In this document: positions 49,843-62,411 of the stretch, piece by piece
Layout of the letters: the number at the start of each line of letters is the position of its first letter
Numbering within the stretch: the first letter of the stretch is position 1
NCBI RefSeq assembly: GCF_964355755.1
Contig: NC_092674.1
Span: 11,167,001-11,231,000 of the forward strand
Origin: Antedon mediterranea
Lineage: Eukaryota; Echinodermata; Crinoidea; Comatulida; Antedonidae
DNA: 64,000 nt
Direction: 5' to 3'
Notes under the pieces: model-generated
Databases searched by the model: none
What the model was told of the DNA's origin: nothing
Seen by the model: only the letters and a program-made list of their open reading frames with translations
Program-made: the position numbers and the translations under genes

Positions 49843-51693
49843 CTTCATTGATTTACTGACATAAAGAAACCATTAAATATTTGCCTTCAATAGTAAATGT
49901 ACACAAAACAAAGATGAACAAGAAGGCCTTATAAGTATACTTTGATCCAAAATTAGTACTGTTTTAAATACAGGGTTCTGAACCTTGTATAATTCATTGT
50001 GATAGCGAAATCATAATGTTGCCTAGTTTGTATGTACTTCTATCTGGAGTGGATCCAGGAGGAAAAGGAGATATTTATTTTTAGAAAGCCACGGCTCTTG
50101 TTCCCCCGCCCGGATTTACTAGCCTCGCTCGCAAACATCCTTCTTCCTAAAAAACATTCAGAATGTTTATCTCCTTTTCTGTGTGTTTGTATTAGACACA
50201 ATTTCTTTAGTGATTACGGATGTTCCGTAGTATTTCCGAGAACCCAGTTTATATGCAAGAATAGCAGCAGTAGCACTGTAGTAGCACATTATGGATGCAC
50301 TTACTATTGCTGTTGGACAAGTCAATACACTCAGTATATTCATACAGGCTCTCCCTGGTGACATTTCTAATACTTTGGTAATTTCTAGCACTCATAAATT
50401 TAGATTGTCAAGCTATACTAGAATACTAAATATGGTACTTAATTAACACTCAAATTGGTAATTAAAAAAATCAAAAGAAAAGGTTAAAATTTCACCATGA
50501 TTTAAAAGCGTAAAATATCAATAATTGGCGAAATTAAAATTTTATTTTTTAATTACTATTATAATCGAAGACATATCTATATGGAAACTGTAGATAATTA
50601 TATTTATTAATTTATTAAGTATTAGGTAGAATTAAATACTGTGTATTTATTTCGAATCGCTTTAAAAAAGTACATACAAAGAAAAGTTGATTGAATAATA
50701 ATATTCCTAGTTAATTATGTGGACATTGAAATCATAAGGAATAATGATTTTTCTTTATAACTCATCTAGCTTGATTTAATATGATGTGATTTGCAGCCCT
50801 CAACATTTTGTGTGGGATGGGGGAATAATCTCTGTCTTGCAGCCTACTATGTTGACCACACATACAAACTTCATTTCAGCCACTGAACAGTGCTTAGGGC
50901 CAGTACACCTGGTATAATAAGCCTCAGTTGTTTACTTAAGCCCTATCTTAACTTAAAAAGCAAAAAGATTGATAAATGGCAGCCCCGGAATTGTATACTA
51001 TGAAGAAAGAAGCCTAGTTGGCGTAATCTCAGAAGAAGCCTACTCAAAACAAATGGCATTATTCTACATACATTAGGACATAAAGCTGAGATTAGGGTTT
51101 TATCTTGAATCCTTGATCATAAAATTTATATGTGGTAAAATTTATAAACACATTTAAACAAATCCTTTTGTCACAAGAAAGAATTACAAAATACTTTAAG
51201 TAGGTTAGTATAGATTTGTTTCTTATCCTATGACGACAAAATTACGGAATCATTTCTTTGCAATTAGCAGTTATCAAAATATGAAATACTTCTGACGTCA
51301 TAACTTCATACTATCACAAATATTTTCTTACTAAAAAATTTGGTTACAAAAACAATGATCTGGATTTCAAAACATTGTAATTTATGGGCCAAATTTAACT
51401 TCATCAAAATAATATGATTAATAATATTGTACAAATATTTGGATAGAATGTGAATTTATGACCAAATGATATTCGCTGCATTGAGGACTCATAAAATGAC
51501 AGAAGTCATTAAAGAAAAATAAATAAACTAAACAAACAAAAAGTTTAACAAATCCGAATGAAATATAATAGGGCCTACATGTTATTCTCACAACATTTTT
51601 ATTTGAACTACAGCATACTACGGCCAATGCTGTATTATTCATTACAATTGTGGTAGGTTGAGTGTGCTAGTGGACAGGGGAGATATGGAATCC

Positions 51694-51834
51694 AGGCAAT
51701 AATTTCGCCAGTGTAGCACAGCAAAAAGCTAGAAAACAACCATATTGCTATTGCAGCAAAATACAATATGTAACTATGTTTCTGGACTAAAAATCATTTT
51801 CAATAGTAATATTGCTAAACAAAATTGTTAAGAT
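51694..51834 (-). repeat. interspersed repeat, paired with 62412-62567
   Basis: On the minus strand TTTTGTTTAGCAAT, TTTTTAGTCCAGAAACATAG, GGTTGTTTTCTAGC and GTGCTACACTGGCGAAATTA follow one another. The same order, with few differences, is found on plus at 62412-62567. No ends or target duplications were recognised. Confidence 0.65.
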
Positions 51835-52261
51835 AAAAGGTACCAAGGTTGATTAGCTTCGGCTATATCTTGGCTACCTTTTGAATTGAAATTGTTTGTT
51901 TGATACTACAATAAAGAAGAATAAATTATTTCGTACACAGATTTTCCAATAAAACCTAAAATTTTACTTATTTCTAATATCTATTATTTGATGAATTATG
52001 CTGATGTGAAAATGGTATAAAACAAAATAATGTATGGATCTATCCAAACAGCTTTAAGAGCTTTTCAATTGTGGTCTAATACTTGAAATAAAATATCAAT
52101 ATCAGTAATCAATTTTATTAATGTATTAATTGTTGGAAGCCCTCTTATGGATGTACACACATACAATTATTAACAGTAATCAATGTTATTGATGAAATAT
52201 TTATTAATAACAAAATGTGAAGAGTATGTAATTACTACAATGCATTAAAATATAAGGATTA

Positions 52262-52350
52262 TTTCACTTGCGATGAGGAAGGGTTAGTGTTACCCGAAAG
52301 CTCTGCAATTTCTTTCTGGCTGTTTTCCATTTAGCCTTTTAGCTTTTTTG
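52262..52350 (+). repeat. interspersed repeat fragment with GGGTTAGTGTTACCC hairpin
   Basis: GATGAGGAAGGGTTAGTGTT then ACCCGAAAGCTCTGCAA resembles 3' ends of retroelement-type repeats seen in many invertebrates. Family not assignable. Confidence 0.35.
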
Positions 52351-53338
52351 TTATCTCCATTGAAATCCAGCCACTAATACTACCACAGAATTGTTATTTT
52401 GTCATTAATTTGGATTTAATATCAATAAACTACCACCCTAAAAATTCTCACAATAAACTAAAAAACAAATTTTACACAAGAAACTTCCCTATTTACTCAG
52501 ACCACCAACATGTACCAAACTAAAGATCATGGAACAAAGTTCACAAAACCATGATAATATTTATGATAGCTGAATGTTTTCAAGTATCAGATTAGAATCT
52601 AAAAGTAAACCTATCTACTGTGTTGAATAGATGATACAAGGAAATGCACTGAAAAGATTTTAATCAGAATACAGTAAACACTCTTTTGAGACACATTATT
52701 CGTATTTTCCTTCCATCAACCCTGTGCATAGTGAAGACCCCAATTTGTTTTTGATCACAAGATCATACACTCCTAAATATTTATTTTGTTTGTTTATATG
52801 TTTGAAACATATAAATAAGGTATAAAATAAAAATAATCATGTGGAATTATCACAAACTTGTTAGTACTACTGTACTTTAAAAAATGTACAAATTTATTTA
52901 TAATTTACATTGTTAAAAATGATATGCATTGAAACCATTTTTAATCGATTGAATGGATAAAATTTATACACTTTCTTTTTAAATGCTAATTATCATTGTA
53001 AGGTCTTTTAGATAGGCAATTTCTTTTTCTATACAATAATAATAATTCTATACTAATATTTCTATGTCTTAAAGCTTTTTCCCTTTGTGTTGGTTGACAA
53101 ATTAATCAATACTTATACATAAATAAAATTAATATGAATAAAGTATACTATAATTTAAATAGGAAACATTATTTGGTCTTCAGGTGGCACTAAAAAATAA
53201 AATTTTACAAAAGGTTATAAAATTTCATACAATATTTGATATCAAACTCATGTACACTAAAATTAAGATATTTAATAGTGTAATTTCTCCCCCATAAAGT
53301 TGCTTTCACCTATTGTATTTGGTTTGACCATTTTAAAT

Positions 53339-53413
53339 ATGATGGAGGCCCAGAAAAAGACTGCTGTGACTGCAGATCAGATTGAAATAACATCACAGTC
53401 TACTTATAAGAAG
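53339..53413 (+). CDS. possible first coding exon of an unknown plus-strand gene (25 codons)
   Basis: Two tandem ATGs at 53339 and 53342 open a frame reading MMEAQKKTAVTADQIEITSQ, then STYKK. It runs directly into a splice-donor-like AAG|GTAAAA at 53413/53414. The base composition rises sharply to about 45% GC within this 75-bp stretch, and the residues are those of a soluble polar protein, unlike the chance ORFs around it. The frame is not open upstream of the ATG, so it would have to be an initial exon. No matching downstream exon was identified and I do not recognise the protein. A degraded coding fragment from a retro-copy is an alternative. Confidence 0.28.
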
Positions 53414-54184
53414 GTAAAACATAGTTATAAAGTTTAATACTATATTTTTGTATATAATTTTTTTAATTTTCATTGGATCAAGCAAAACAATATATGACTT
53501 TATATAAATTTATTAATATTGATTAAGATAAAAGTATTTCAATATGAACAAACAATTCTTAAAACAACATTTCTGTATGAAGTAACTTGAGTAATACTTG
53601 ATTGCTTAATATTAAGTAGTGAAAAAAAAATGTATTAAGTTTACCTTATGTTATTGTATGGAAGTCCTATTACAAGTGAGATTGTTTCACAGCTTCTTCT
53701 AAGCTGTGTATTGCTTAAAAATCATAGCTTTTGCAAAATTGTCTGTAACCTTCATCTTATGTAACTAATCCCCATAAGATTTACAAACTGTATTTGCTAA
53801 CCTTAAGCCACGTGTGCGTGCCGTAGCATAGCCTAAGGTTTGTGTATGGGACAAACTCCTTAATAATAAAATCTATCATTATTACTAGACTTGTGAAGGC
53901 TGGTGCTGTGAAATGTGAATGAATTACTCTATGGTACAGATAGGTTATCAGTATTTGGGGCATGTTTATTCATCTATGGAAAAGATATGTCTATGTGATC
54001 AGTAATCCATGTTCTGCATATTATTGACTATAAAGTCATACTGCCTGTAAATATTTATACTTCTGCTCTACAGTTTGAATAACTGTCAAAATCATATTTG
54101 ATGTATAATATTAAGAATTGTTGGCCGAAATCATAAATAAAATAGGGCTTCTTCTATTTTCTCCTACTAAACGATTACTGACTT

Positions 54185-54812
54185 TTAAAGACACCTTCCC
54201 TACGTTTTTTAGATCTTATTTAAGATTACAAACTATATTTAATGTAAAAATAATACTATATGTTCCTATTGCGGTTACTTTTTTCGTCTTTAAATGGTTA
54301 AAAATTGTGAAAAATAAGTTGATTCTAATAATTATAGCGGCCTGCTATAAATCCCAAAATGCATTGCGGGTGGATTGATATTTTTGTTTTTCTTCTGTAA
54401 TTCACTCACTTTTCGATCGATCATGAGGCCAAAACAAATGGAAAACTCCTAACATTTCAGCAAAAATACATGGTTTTCCCCAATTTGTGTCAACGGAGTC
54501 TGGCAAAAATAGAAAGACAATTAATGCAGCAACTATACGTCAGGCTAGGTATATAGCTAGCGTAAGATGTTCGTACGTTACCAATGTTTATTAGCTAGGC
54601 CTACAAAACTAAGGCCAGTTAGGCCTAAAGACCGTCCACGAGAGGTCATTCGCAGCGAGCTACTTAGGTAGTGCATTGTTGCTCACTTTTTTTCATAATT
54701 TACCATAAAACGTACATTTAACACAAGTAATGACCTGGTTTAATGTTTTTAAGGTAATATATGTATTATTTTTTTTACAAAACGTCACAAATTGTAGGGA
54801 AGGTGTCTTTAA
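54185..54812 (+). mobile_element. TTAA-flanked MITE, family 2 (long form)
   Basis: The inverted ends are TTAAAGACACCTTCCCTAC and GTAGGGAAGGTGTCTTTAA, perfect over 19 bp. After the left end comes GTTTTTTAGATCTTATTTAA, shared with 43670. The interior, with no recognisable protein, includes several AGGCCT words. Length is 628 bp. Confidence 0.8.
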
Positions 54813-54819
54813 GTAACAT

Positions 54820-57690
54820 GGATTAAAATGTATGTAAATCTTTAACATGTATCTTATCTGTTATAACGTCCCATTAGGAAGGCTAAAATAGAATGGCGGC
54901 CTGTAACATTGTGTGCAAGTATGTCTATGTTAGATCAGTAGGATAGCACATCCTAACAGATTACATTTTGATGATATTTTGTACAGAATGTTCAAACATG
55001 TAACATTGACATTTGTACAGATGAGATAAAATAACATATTTCAGAACGTACAATTGTTTATATTGTATATCAATTTTTTTTCACAAATTTTTAATTTTTA
55101 AAAAAATTGTTCATTTCTGTATTGTATACAATTGTTACTGTGTTCACCACCTCTCAATATTAATTATGTTGTATTATTTATATCTAGGGGCATTTATTTG
55201 ATATACGTGTTTTGACCATAGTACACCCAAAAAAGCGGATAAGTTTTTGTTTCGGTAATACTTATTTTTCATCACTGCTTCAATTCTTTCATTGTTAATT
55301 GAAAACATTCACATTTCATATATAAATCATATTGTGCAATGTTAGCATCAAATGGTGTTATTAATTTTATGAGATAGTACTATTAAATTGAATGATGTAA
55401 GTGGTTTGTGTGGATGTACTACTACTTGAATTGTAACAAAACAACATGTTAGGCATAGAAGCATAAAAATAATAGCAGCAGTCAAAATAATAGTAATGTA
55501 TAATATTTTTTACAATGTAATTTAATGAGAAAAAGTGGAGGAATTCATGACATTGCATACACATTGACACAGTTCAAAACCCTTGATCTACAACTTTAGA
55601 TAGAAAACATGATGACTGGGCTATTTTTGTGTAAAAAAAGCGGCAATGCTGTCTTCAAGAAAGAACGAGAAACAATAATGGGATTACGTTTGCAATAATA
55701 GTAAATCTAGTATTTTCAACAATACAATCATCAAAATATGCACGAAAAAAGAATAAAATAAAATATATTGGATGATGAAATTTAAAGGCAAAATATTAAG
55801 ATGAAATTGTCATACAGAACTGATTTGCTGAATTATGAATTGTTAATAATGTACAGTATTAATAAAGGTGACAAGGTCACAAGACAACTACACATAAAAT
55901 ATGAATATGATTAGCTTCTATAAATAATATCTAGCAAATAATCAATACTTAAATACACGATCTGATTTTAAAAAAAAACCTCCTATTTAAAAAAAAAACC
56001 AGTTTAATATACATTATTAATATCATTTTATATTTTAAGAAATATTTGCCTTTAATGGAATTGTTTTCGATTGAGGCAGGATTATTTAATGAATTAAATT
56101 AATTTGTAAACGTCATCAGCCAGTGGGAAACCTGAAGTTAACAGGATGCAACCTAGTGTGACATCACACGTGTTTGATATACTATAACATCAACGATGGA
56201 TAATACAATTAGGCTACAATATGCGTTGTGCTAGATACACTCGCTCAAAGCATCAGTAGCTAGAAATCACTTTCTATATCTTTAATTATATAAATATAAT
56301 TTTAAAATATCTAATCTATATATCAGCCTGTATCTGGATTCCTTATTTGGTTTTGTAAGTTAGTTTTAATTTACATTTATATTTGGAGATTTAAATTAAT
56401 ATTTAATTAATAAGAATATTTCTTATTTTTTGTTAATATATCTTGAAATGCAATATTATAGTTATAAAATATTAAATTATATTATAATTATTATAAATCC
56501 CCACCACATCCTAATTTTCCTTTTTCTAACAATAGTTTGCAAAATCGTAATTGTTCTGTAATTTAAAGTTATATATTTGTCTATTTTAAACACCGTTAAG
56601 CTATCATATACCATCACCATAACCAATCAATCAGAAGAGTCTTAAGCTTAAAGGTAAGAAGTGAAAATATTGAGATCGTCACAGCATAGAAATCCCCCTA
56701 GTAAAGTGACATATTACACAGTGGTACATTCTCTTTCATCTACAATTGCGTCATGGTAACCAACTAAAGGTTACCCATGTTCCTAGGGGCAGGTGGCAGG
56801 CTGATGATGATAGATACTCTGCTTTTCAACTTTTTTGCATTTTGTAATGTCTTTCTTTATATATTACAAAATTAACATATCATGTAGTTAGGCATCTAAT
56901 TTCTATCTCCTGCTAAACTGTTGAGAATAATCATTGATTTTTGTGGTTTTTTTTTTATGATCTAAATTACTCTTTGATTATCAGAGGAAATTATATAATG
57001 ATTTCTATATTTTACTCAACATCTACACAACTCAATACGAATACATATAACATGCGTCACAAATATATTTGTTGAAAGGATATTACAGTATTAATATTGC
57101 TAAGAATTCCATAAGATAAAATAAAGTAAGTTCCAAAGGTGGCTCTAAGGTGGTACCAAAGGTGACCCTTATAGGGGTTCCACTGTAATACTAATAGATA
57201 TATAATAAATAATGTTCATTATAGAAAATTACGCAAGTGTATTTTCTTTGTTGACTTAGGATTTATACACAATTCAATAGGAATATATACAACGATAAAG
57301 ATGTATCGTAAATTCAGTTAAATCGGTCAGACACATAAATGAATGTTATTACTAAAGGAGGCCAGTTAATCTAGTTAGCAACCTGAGGTCAAAGGTTACA
57401 CTTATCAATCAGGATTGGTTGTATCACCTGTATTTAATATCTATTGACTGGATTAAGAAACTAAATTTTAATGAAAATATTAACCGTAAATTGTGGAAAT
57501 AGAACAGAAGCTTAATAAACTTATCATTATATTATTATTTTAATTAAAGTTGCTAGACTTTTCTATAGTAATATTAATCATCATGATTAAAACAGTGATA
57601 TACAGTAAATAATAACAACAAATAAATACAAAATACTATAAAAACACAAACAATTACAATTTCAGTAATAAAGGTACTCCAAAAAAATGT
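54820..57690. other. unassigned sequence of about 2.9 kb
   Basis: Very AT-rich unique sequence with only the short repeat at 57130. Nothing else was recognised. Confidence 0.55.
57130..57190 (+). repeat. short repeat ending in TTCCACTGTA
   Basis: Three units of about 17-20 bp (AAAGGTGGCTCTAAGG, GGTACCAAAGGTGACC, TATAGGGGTTCC) end in ACTGTA like the 5052 copy. Confidence 0.4.
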
Positions 57691-57699
57691 TGTATAGAC

Positions 57700-58690
57700 A
57701 GACAATCAATCAATGAACAATCCTTCAACTACAAAAACAGAAAGCAACTGACAAATACTAAATCAATCAATCAACATACAATCTATTAATCGATCAACCA
57801 AGAAATCATGCAATCATAAATTAACCCACCAAATTGATAAACCAACACAATCTATTATCAATCAACTAACAAATCTATCGATCGATCAAGCAACAAATCT
57901 ATTAATTGATCAACCAACAAATCTATCCATCGATCAACAAATCTATTAATTGATCAACCAACAAATCTATTAATTGATCAACCAAAAAATCTATCCATCG
58001 ATCAACAAATCTATCAATTGATCAACCAACAAATCTATCCATCGATCAACCAACAAATCTATTAATTGATAAACCAAAAAACCTATTCAATGATAAACCA
58101 ACAAATCTATCAAATCAACCAAAAAAATCTATTCAATAATAAACCAACAAATCTATTTATTGATTAACCAACAAATCTATTTAATTGATCAACCAACAAA
58201 TCTATTAATTGATCAACCAACAAATCTATTAATTGATAAACCAACAAATCTATTAATTGATAAATCAACAAATCTACTAATTGATCAACCAACAAATCTA
58301 TTAATCAATCAACCAACAAAATCTATTCATTGATAAACCAACAAATCTATTAATCAATCAACCAACAAAATCTATTTATTGATAAACCAACAAATCTATC
58401 AATCGATCAACCAACAAATCGATCAACCAACAAATAGATCAACTAAAAAATCTATTAATCAACGAACAAACGTATCAATCAATCAACAAATAAATTAATC
58501 AATAAATCTATTCATTGATAAACCAAAAAATCTATCGATTGATCAACCAACAAATCGCTCAATCGATCAACCAACAAATCGATCAACCAAGAAATCTATT
58601 AATCAATCAACTATTCAAACGTATCAATCAACCAACAAATAAATTAATCAATAAATCTATAAATTGATCAACCAGCAAATTAATTATTCA
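57700..58690 (+). repeat. 24-bp minisatellite array (about 0.9-1 kb)
   Basis: The unit is CAACCAACAAATCTATTAAT followed by TGAT. More than 30 units run with point variants (TTAATTGAT, CCATCGAT, TTAATCAAT, TCGATCGAT) and some shortened units. The core 57860-58610 is most regular and the left part is looser. Confidence 0.9.
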
Positions 58691-59599
58691 ACAAGAAAAT
58701 CCTAGCCTAATTTGATGGTAATATTGGGATATTGTTATCAGATTTAAAAAAAAAGAAAAAAAGAATACAAATTGTATTGCTTTTAATCATTACAGAAATG
58801 TATCAAAAGTTATCTCTAGTCACCTGTTTTCAGGTCAAAAATATATATGCATGTTTTTCTTGTGCTTGCAAGGGCCATTATGCCACAAATCACCATTAAA
58901 ATTAATCTTGCCAACACAAACTATCCACAGCGAGATATCAGTGAATTTATAATTACACTCATTAAGACTAAATCTACACTTATGATTCTTTACGATCATT
59001 AGGAAAAGCGTAGCATCAGAAAGGATTAACATCACGTTGAGTTTTCCATTATAATCTTGTACACAAATCCAACGCAGGAGCACTCCACATCGAGTTAAAA
59101 CCACAACTGATACACATTATAATTCCTCTTAATTCCATAAAATATGCACCAACCAAGATTTTCCATTATCGCTATATAATTTAGTTAAAATGTGCTTTAT
59201 AGATCCGCAAAGAAAATGGAAAATTGAGGCAGGGATGAGGGAGACGGAAGATTAAACTTGATAAACAGGAAATCTGTTGTGAAAGTGCTAAACGTAATCA
59301 TTTTAAAAGTGAAATATTAGTAACAAATTATTTATCAATGTACTATAATTTCAGTATATTAAGAATAAAATGTATTTAATAATTTATCATCATTAAAATT
59401 TAATTGGGTGGTCCACACTATGCATCTACAAGATTCTCTGTACTGTATCTCCACTCTGCCGAGTATCATAGTATACAAATTGTATAACACAGTGTCACAT
59501 ATATGCATCACATACCTGTATATGTTAAGATTATGTAGGTTATAGGCTTATGGCCTATGATACAGGTGCACATATATGACACTTATTTAATTTTTTTAC

Positions 59600-59704
59600 T
59601 TTTTTTCCCCAAAAAACATGAAAAATTAAGATTAATTATCAGTCTTTGAATAGGTTATTTTGTAGTTTTAATAAAGTTAATCACTTCTGTAGAAAAAAAA
59701 ATGT
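59600..59704 (+). mobile_element. 5' fragment of MITE family 1
   Basis: The sequence from TTTTCCCCAAAAAACATG to TAATCACTTCTGTAGAAA is nearly identical to the left part of 61975-62299. The right two thirds and the left tip are missing. Confidence 0.7.
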
Positions 59705-60002
59705 TACTTGTCTGTGGTACCCAACTATATTCTGATATACTTTATCATGTTGTAGAAGAATGAGCAAAAAGAAATTAGGCCTAACAGTACACTTTAGGCC
59801 TCTAATGAAACAAGATGAAATCAAATATTTATAAATATAGAAGCAATACTTGAGAAATTCACAGTTGCATTTTATGTTTCCTGTTGCACTGAAAAGATAG
59901 CTGAATGTGTTAATTGACAATTTTACTGTTTCCATTAAACTTTACATTTACAAAGATATTTAACAACTAGAGTATCGACTGTTAACTGAATGATAAGAGA
60001 CA

Positions 60003-60341
60003 CTACAATTGGGTTTGAGATTTCAGACTACTGAGTAAATACAGACTTAAATGCAATGCGATTGGTATGACGTAAGAGATATTGAACCCGCTCCTGAAAG
60101 GCATGGGCTCAAGATTTGACTGTACCATAGATAGCTTGTATTCTTTATGCAAGACGCTTTTACTTGCCTTGTCATTCACATGAAACATAAAGCCGTTTGG
60201 TCCCATGGACATACATTGCACATGTGCACGAAACAGAATTTTGTACCATATTCCAAAAGAGTAAGGAAGCATCTCGCAGAATGCAGTACTGTATAACAGC
60301 ATCAGAAGGAATTGTAATATCACGAACTTGTGTAAAAACAA
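60003..60341 (-). CDS. possible small secreted or membrane-anchored protein (112 aa, unrecognised)
   Basis: This is an uninterrupted frame from ATG at 60341 to TAG. Residues 1-22 look like a signal peptide (MFLHKF, then a Leu/Ile-rich core FVILQFLLMLL, then STAFC). The middle about 65 residues are polar with one Cys. Near the C-terminus, IPIALHLSLYLLSSL could be a membrane segment. The local GC is higher than around it. I do not recognise the family. My rough estimate is that about 0.3 ORFs this long would arise by chance in 64 kb at this composition, so length alone is not proof. No intron, promoter or poly(A) signal was tied to it. It lies on the muscleblind strand, upstream of the coding exons. 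It may be a real single-exon gene, a retro-copy fragment or noise. Confidence 0.25.
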   Translation of the reverse strand: MFLHKFVILQFLLMLLYSTAFCEMLPYSFGIWYKILFRAHVQCMSMGPNGFMFHVNDKASKSVLHKEYKLSMVQSNLEPMPFRSGFNISYVIPIALHLSLYLLSSLKSQTQL

Positions 60342-61009
60342 TCAATATTGATTGAACAAGTTGTACTGCACATCAGTCTCGTGTCTAAATAAAGTTTATA
60401 TATACTGTATATGAATAGATTTATCTATGGACTTTTAATTACAAAATAAACAAAACATTGTGCCAATAAAACAATATTTATAGATTTTCTATCCTCCAAC
60501 CCCATGTACCCATATTTGTCTTCATCAATATATAAAATATAAAAATACACTATATTTACATCACATTTAATTTATTTTAATTTGATTAAAACAATTCAAG
60601 ATGATTATTGTACAGTGATAGCAATACCTTAATTGCTATCACAAGTGCTACAAATTTGACATTGCCAATGAGTTTGACAAGCCATTAGGCTGACCCAGAC
60701 CTTCACAAATACAGTGGTCCCTAAGGATACAAGGTGTTGACAGAACATGGCTTGTTACATGACAAAACATGATCACACTAAACAGATTGAACATGTTACT
60801 ATGACTGACAAGGAATCATCTGCCACTGGCATACACTGTTTCTACTAGAATGGATAAAACAGCTTCAAAATTGTGAGCTGGATTATTAAATCAGTTACAT
60901 TCAGTTATGGACGGTGCACACTATAGGTTTTATTCAAATGCAGTTGCCAGTGCCGCTGATTCTTAAAATGTTTGGAAAAAGCTGTAATAGTAGGCCTACC
61001 TCTAAAAAA

Positions 61010-61280
61010 CAATAATGATGATGATAATGCTGATAACAATGCGTTATAATGATGACATTGATGATGATGATGTTGATAATGATGCGTTATAATGATGACA
61101 TTGATGATGATGATGTTGATAATGATGTTGATGTTGTTAATGATGTTGATGTTGTTAATGATGATGTTGATGATGATGACATTGATGATGATGATGACAT
61201 TGATGATAATGATGACATTGATGATAATGACATTGATGATTTTGATGATGATGATGATGATGATGTTGATGATGTTTTTA
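61010..61280 (+). repeat. GAT-rich microsatellite with internal duplication
   Basis: (GAT)n, (GATGTT)n and (GATGACATT)n variants run for about 270 bp. A 43-bp block that begins GCGTTATAATGATGACATTG occurs twice in tandem (61041, 61084). Confidence 0.9.
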
Positions 61281-61974
61281 TGCAAGATATGTTGTGATGG
61301 TCACGTTTTGGTTAAAATGAAATGATTTCAAACTAATAAAAATGCATTTCAATTTCTAGAATGCCATACTAACAAATAGTGTAGTATTAATATTATTATA
61401 AGAAGATGCAAATCACTAACAAACAATATAAAGTAAATGTTTTGTGAGCGAAGTATATTGAAAGATTAATCTGCATACAATGAAGAAAGATAAACAGCTA
61501 TTTCTGGAACGACTCAACATAAAGAAATACATAAAGCAAACCAAGTGAAGGCTGAATAAACTAATAATTCTAACATAAATGAATTAGTCTCACTACTCCA
61601 GACCAATTTATCAGGCTCGCAAAAAATGTCAAGAATATGACCTTTGATAGTCTAAGGAAGTTTATAACACTGTCGCCATGGCGATAACATCTTGTCTTCA
61701 TTATATTTCACCTCAAGCAGACACCAATGTATTGATGGGGGAATAAACTGTCTTTGATATCATAGCTCACTATCACATTTGGAAATTTCTGATGCATTTC
61801 TGATTTATAACATGAAGTGCCAATCACAGTAAATGCATCATTACTCCTTTTAAATAAATTAAATAACTTTAAAAATAGTGTGAACAATATAATTTTAAAG
61901 AATTATTATGTAGGCCTATAATATCACAACAAATATACATATGGGATGATCATGATGATGAAAAGGCATTCCTG

Positions 61975-62299
61975 TTAAAAGATGTATTGTCCCCAAAAAA
62001 CATGAAAAATGAAGATTAATAATCAGTCTTATAGGTTATTTTGTAGTTTTAATAAAGTTAATCACTTCTGTAGAAAAAAAAAATGTTTTCAGTTTATAAA
62101 ACGACAAAATAAATGGGTAAATTCAACTAAAAACCCTTTTAATATGACCATTTGTTTTGCTTTAAATTACTGTTTTTTTCTGGTAAAATTAATAAAAAAA
62201 TGTTTTGATCCAATTTTTTGTCACACTGGATAATTGTCATTAAAAATGCCATATTCAACAAAAAAACAAGATTTTTTCAGGTGAACAATACTTCTTTAA
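61975..62299 (+). mobile_element. TTAA-flanked MITE, family 1
   Basis: The left end is TTAAAAGATGTATTGTCCCC and the right end AACAATACTTCTTTAA. The interior shares TTTTGTAGTTTTAATAAAGT and TTAATCACTTCTGTAGAAA with 59600-59704, and aligns along its whole length with the reverse complement of 40425-40775. Confidence 0.75.
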
Positions 62300-62411
62300 T
62301 TCAAGTTACGATAATTATGATGTTGATGATCATGTATATGATTTTCAATGATGAAAATGGTAATGTATATTTTGATGATAATTATGATAGGCAGGGAAAA
62401 ATTTCATTTTA

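Noticed and set aside
54118-54378. 86-residue plus-strand ORF
   Set aside because: It straddles the left border of the family 2 MITE, so it is a chance frame.
57700-58690. Possible CRISPR-like array
   Set aside because: The units are contiguous 24-mers with no unique spacers, in an animal intron-type setting; it is a minisatellite.
58835-59104. 89-residue minus-strand ORF with several Cys
   Set aside because: There is no recognisable domain or signal peptide, and several ORFs of this length are expected by chance.
60905-61285. The longest ORF (126 residues, minus), Ile/Asn-rich
   Set aside because: It is the translation of the GAT microsatellite; the opposite strand gives poly-Asp and poly-Met frames over the same bases.
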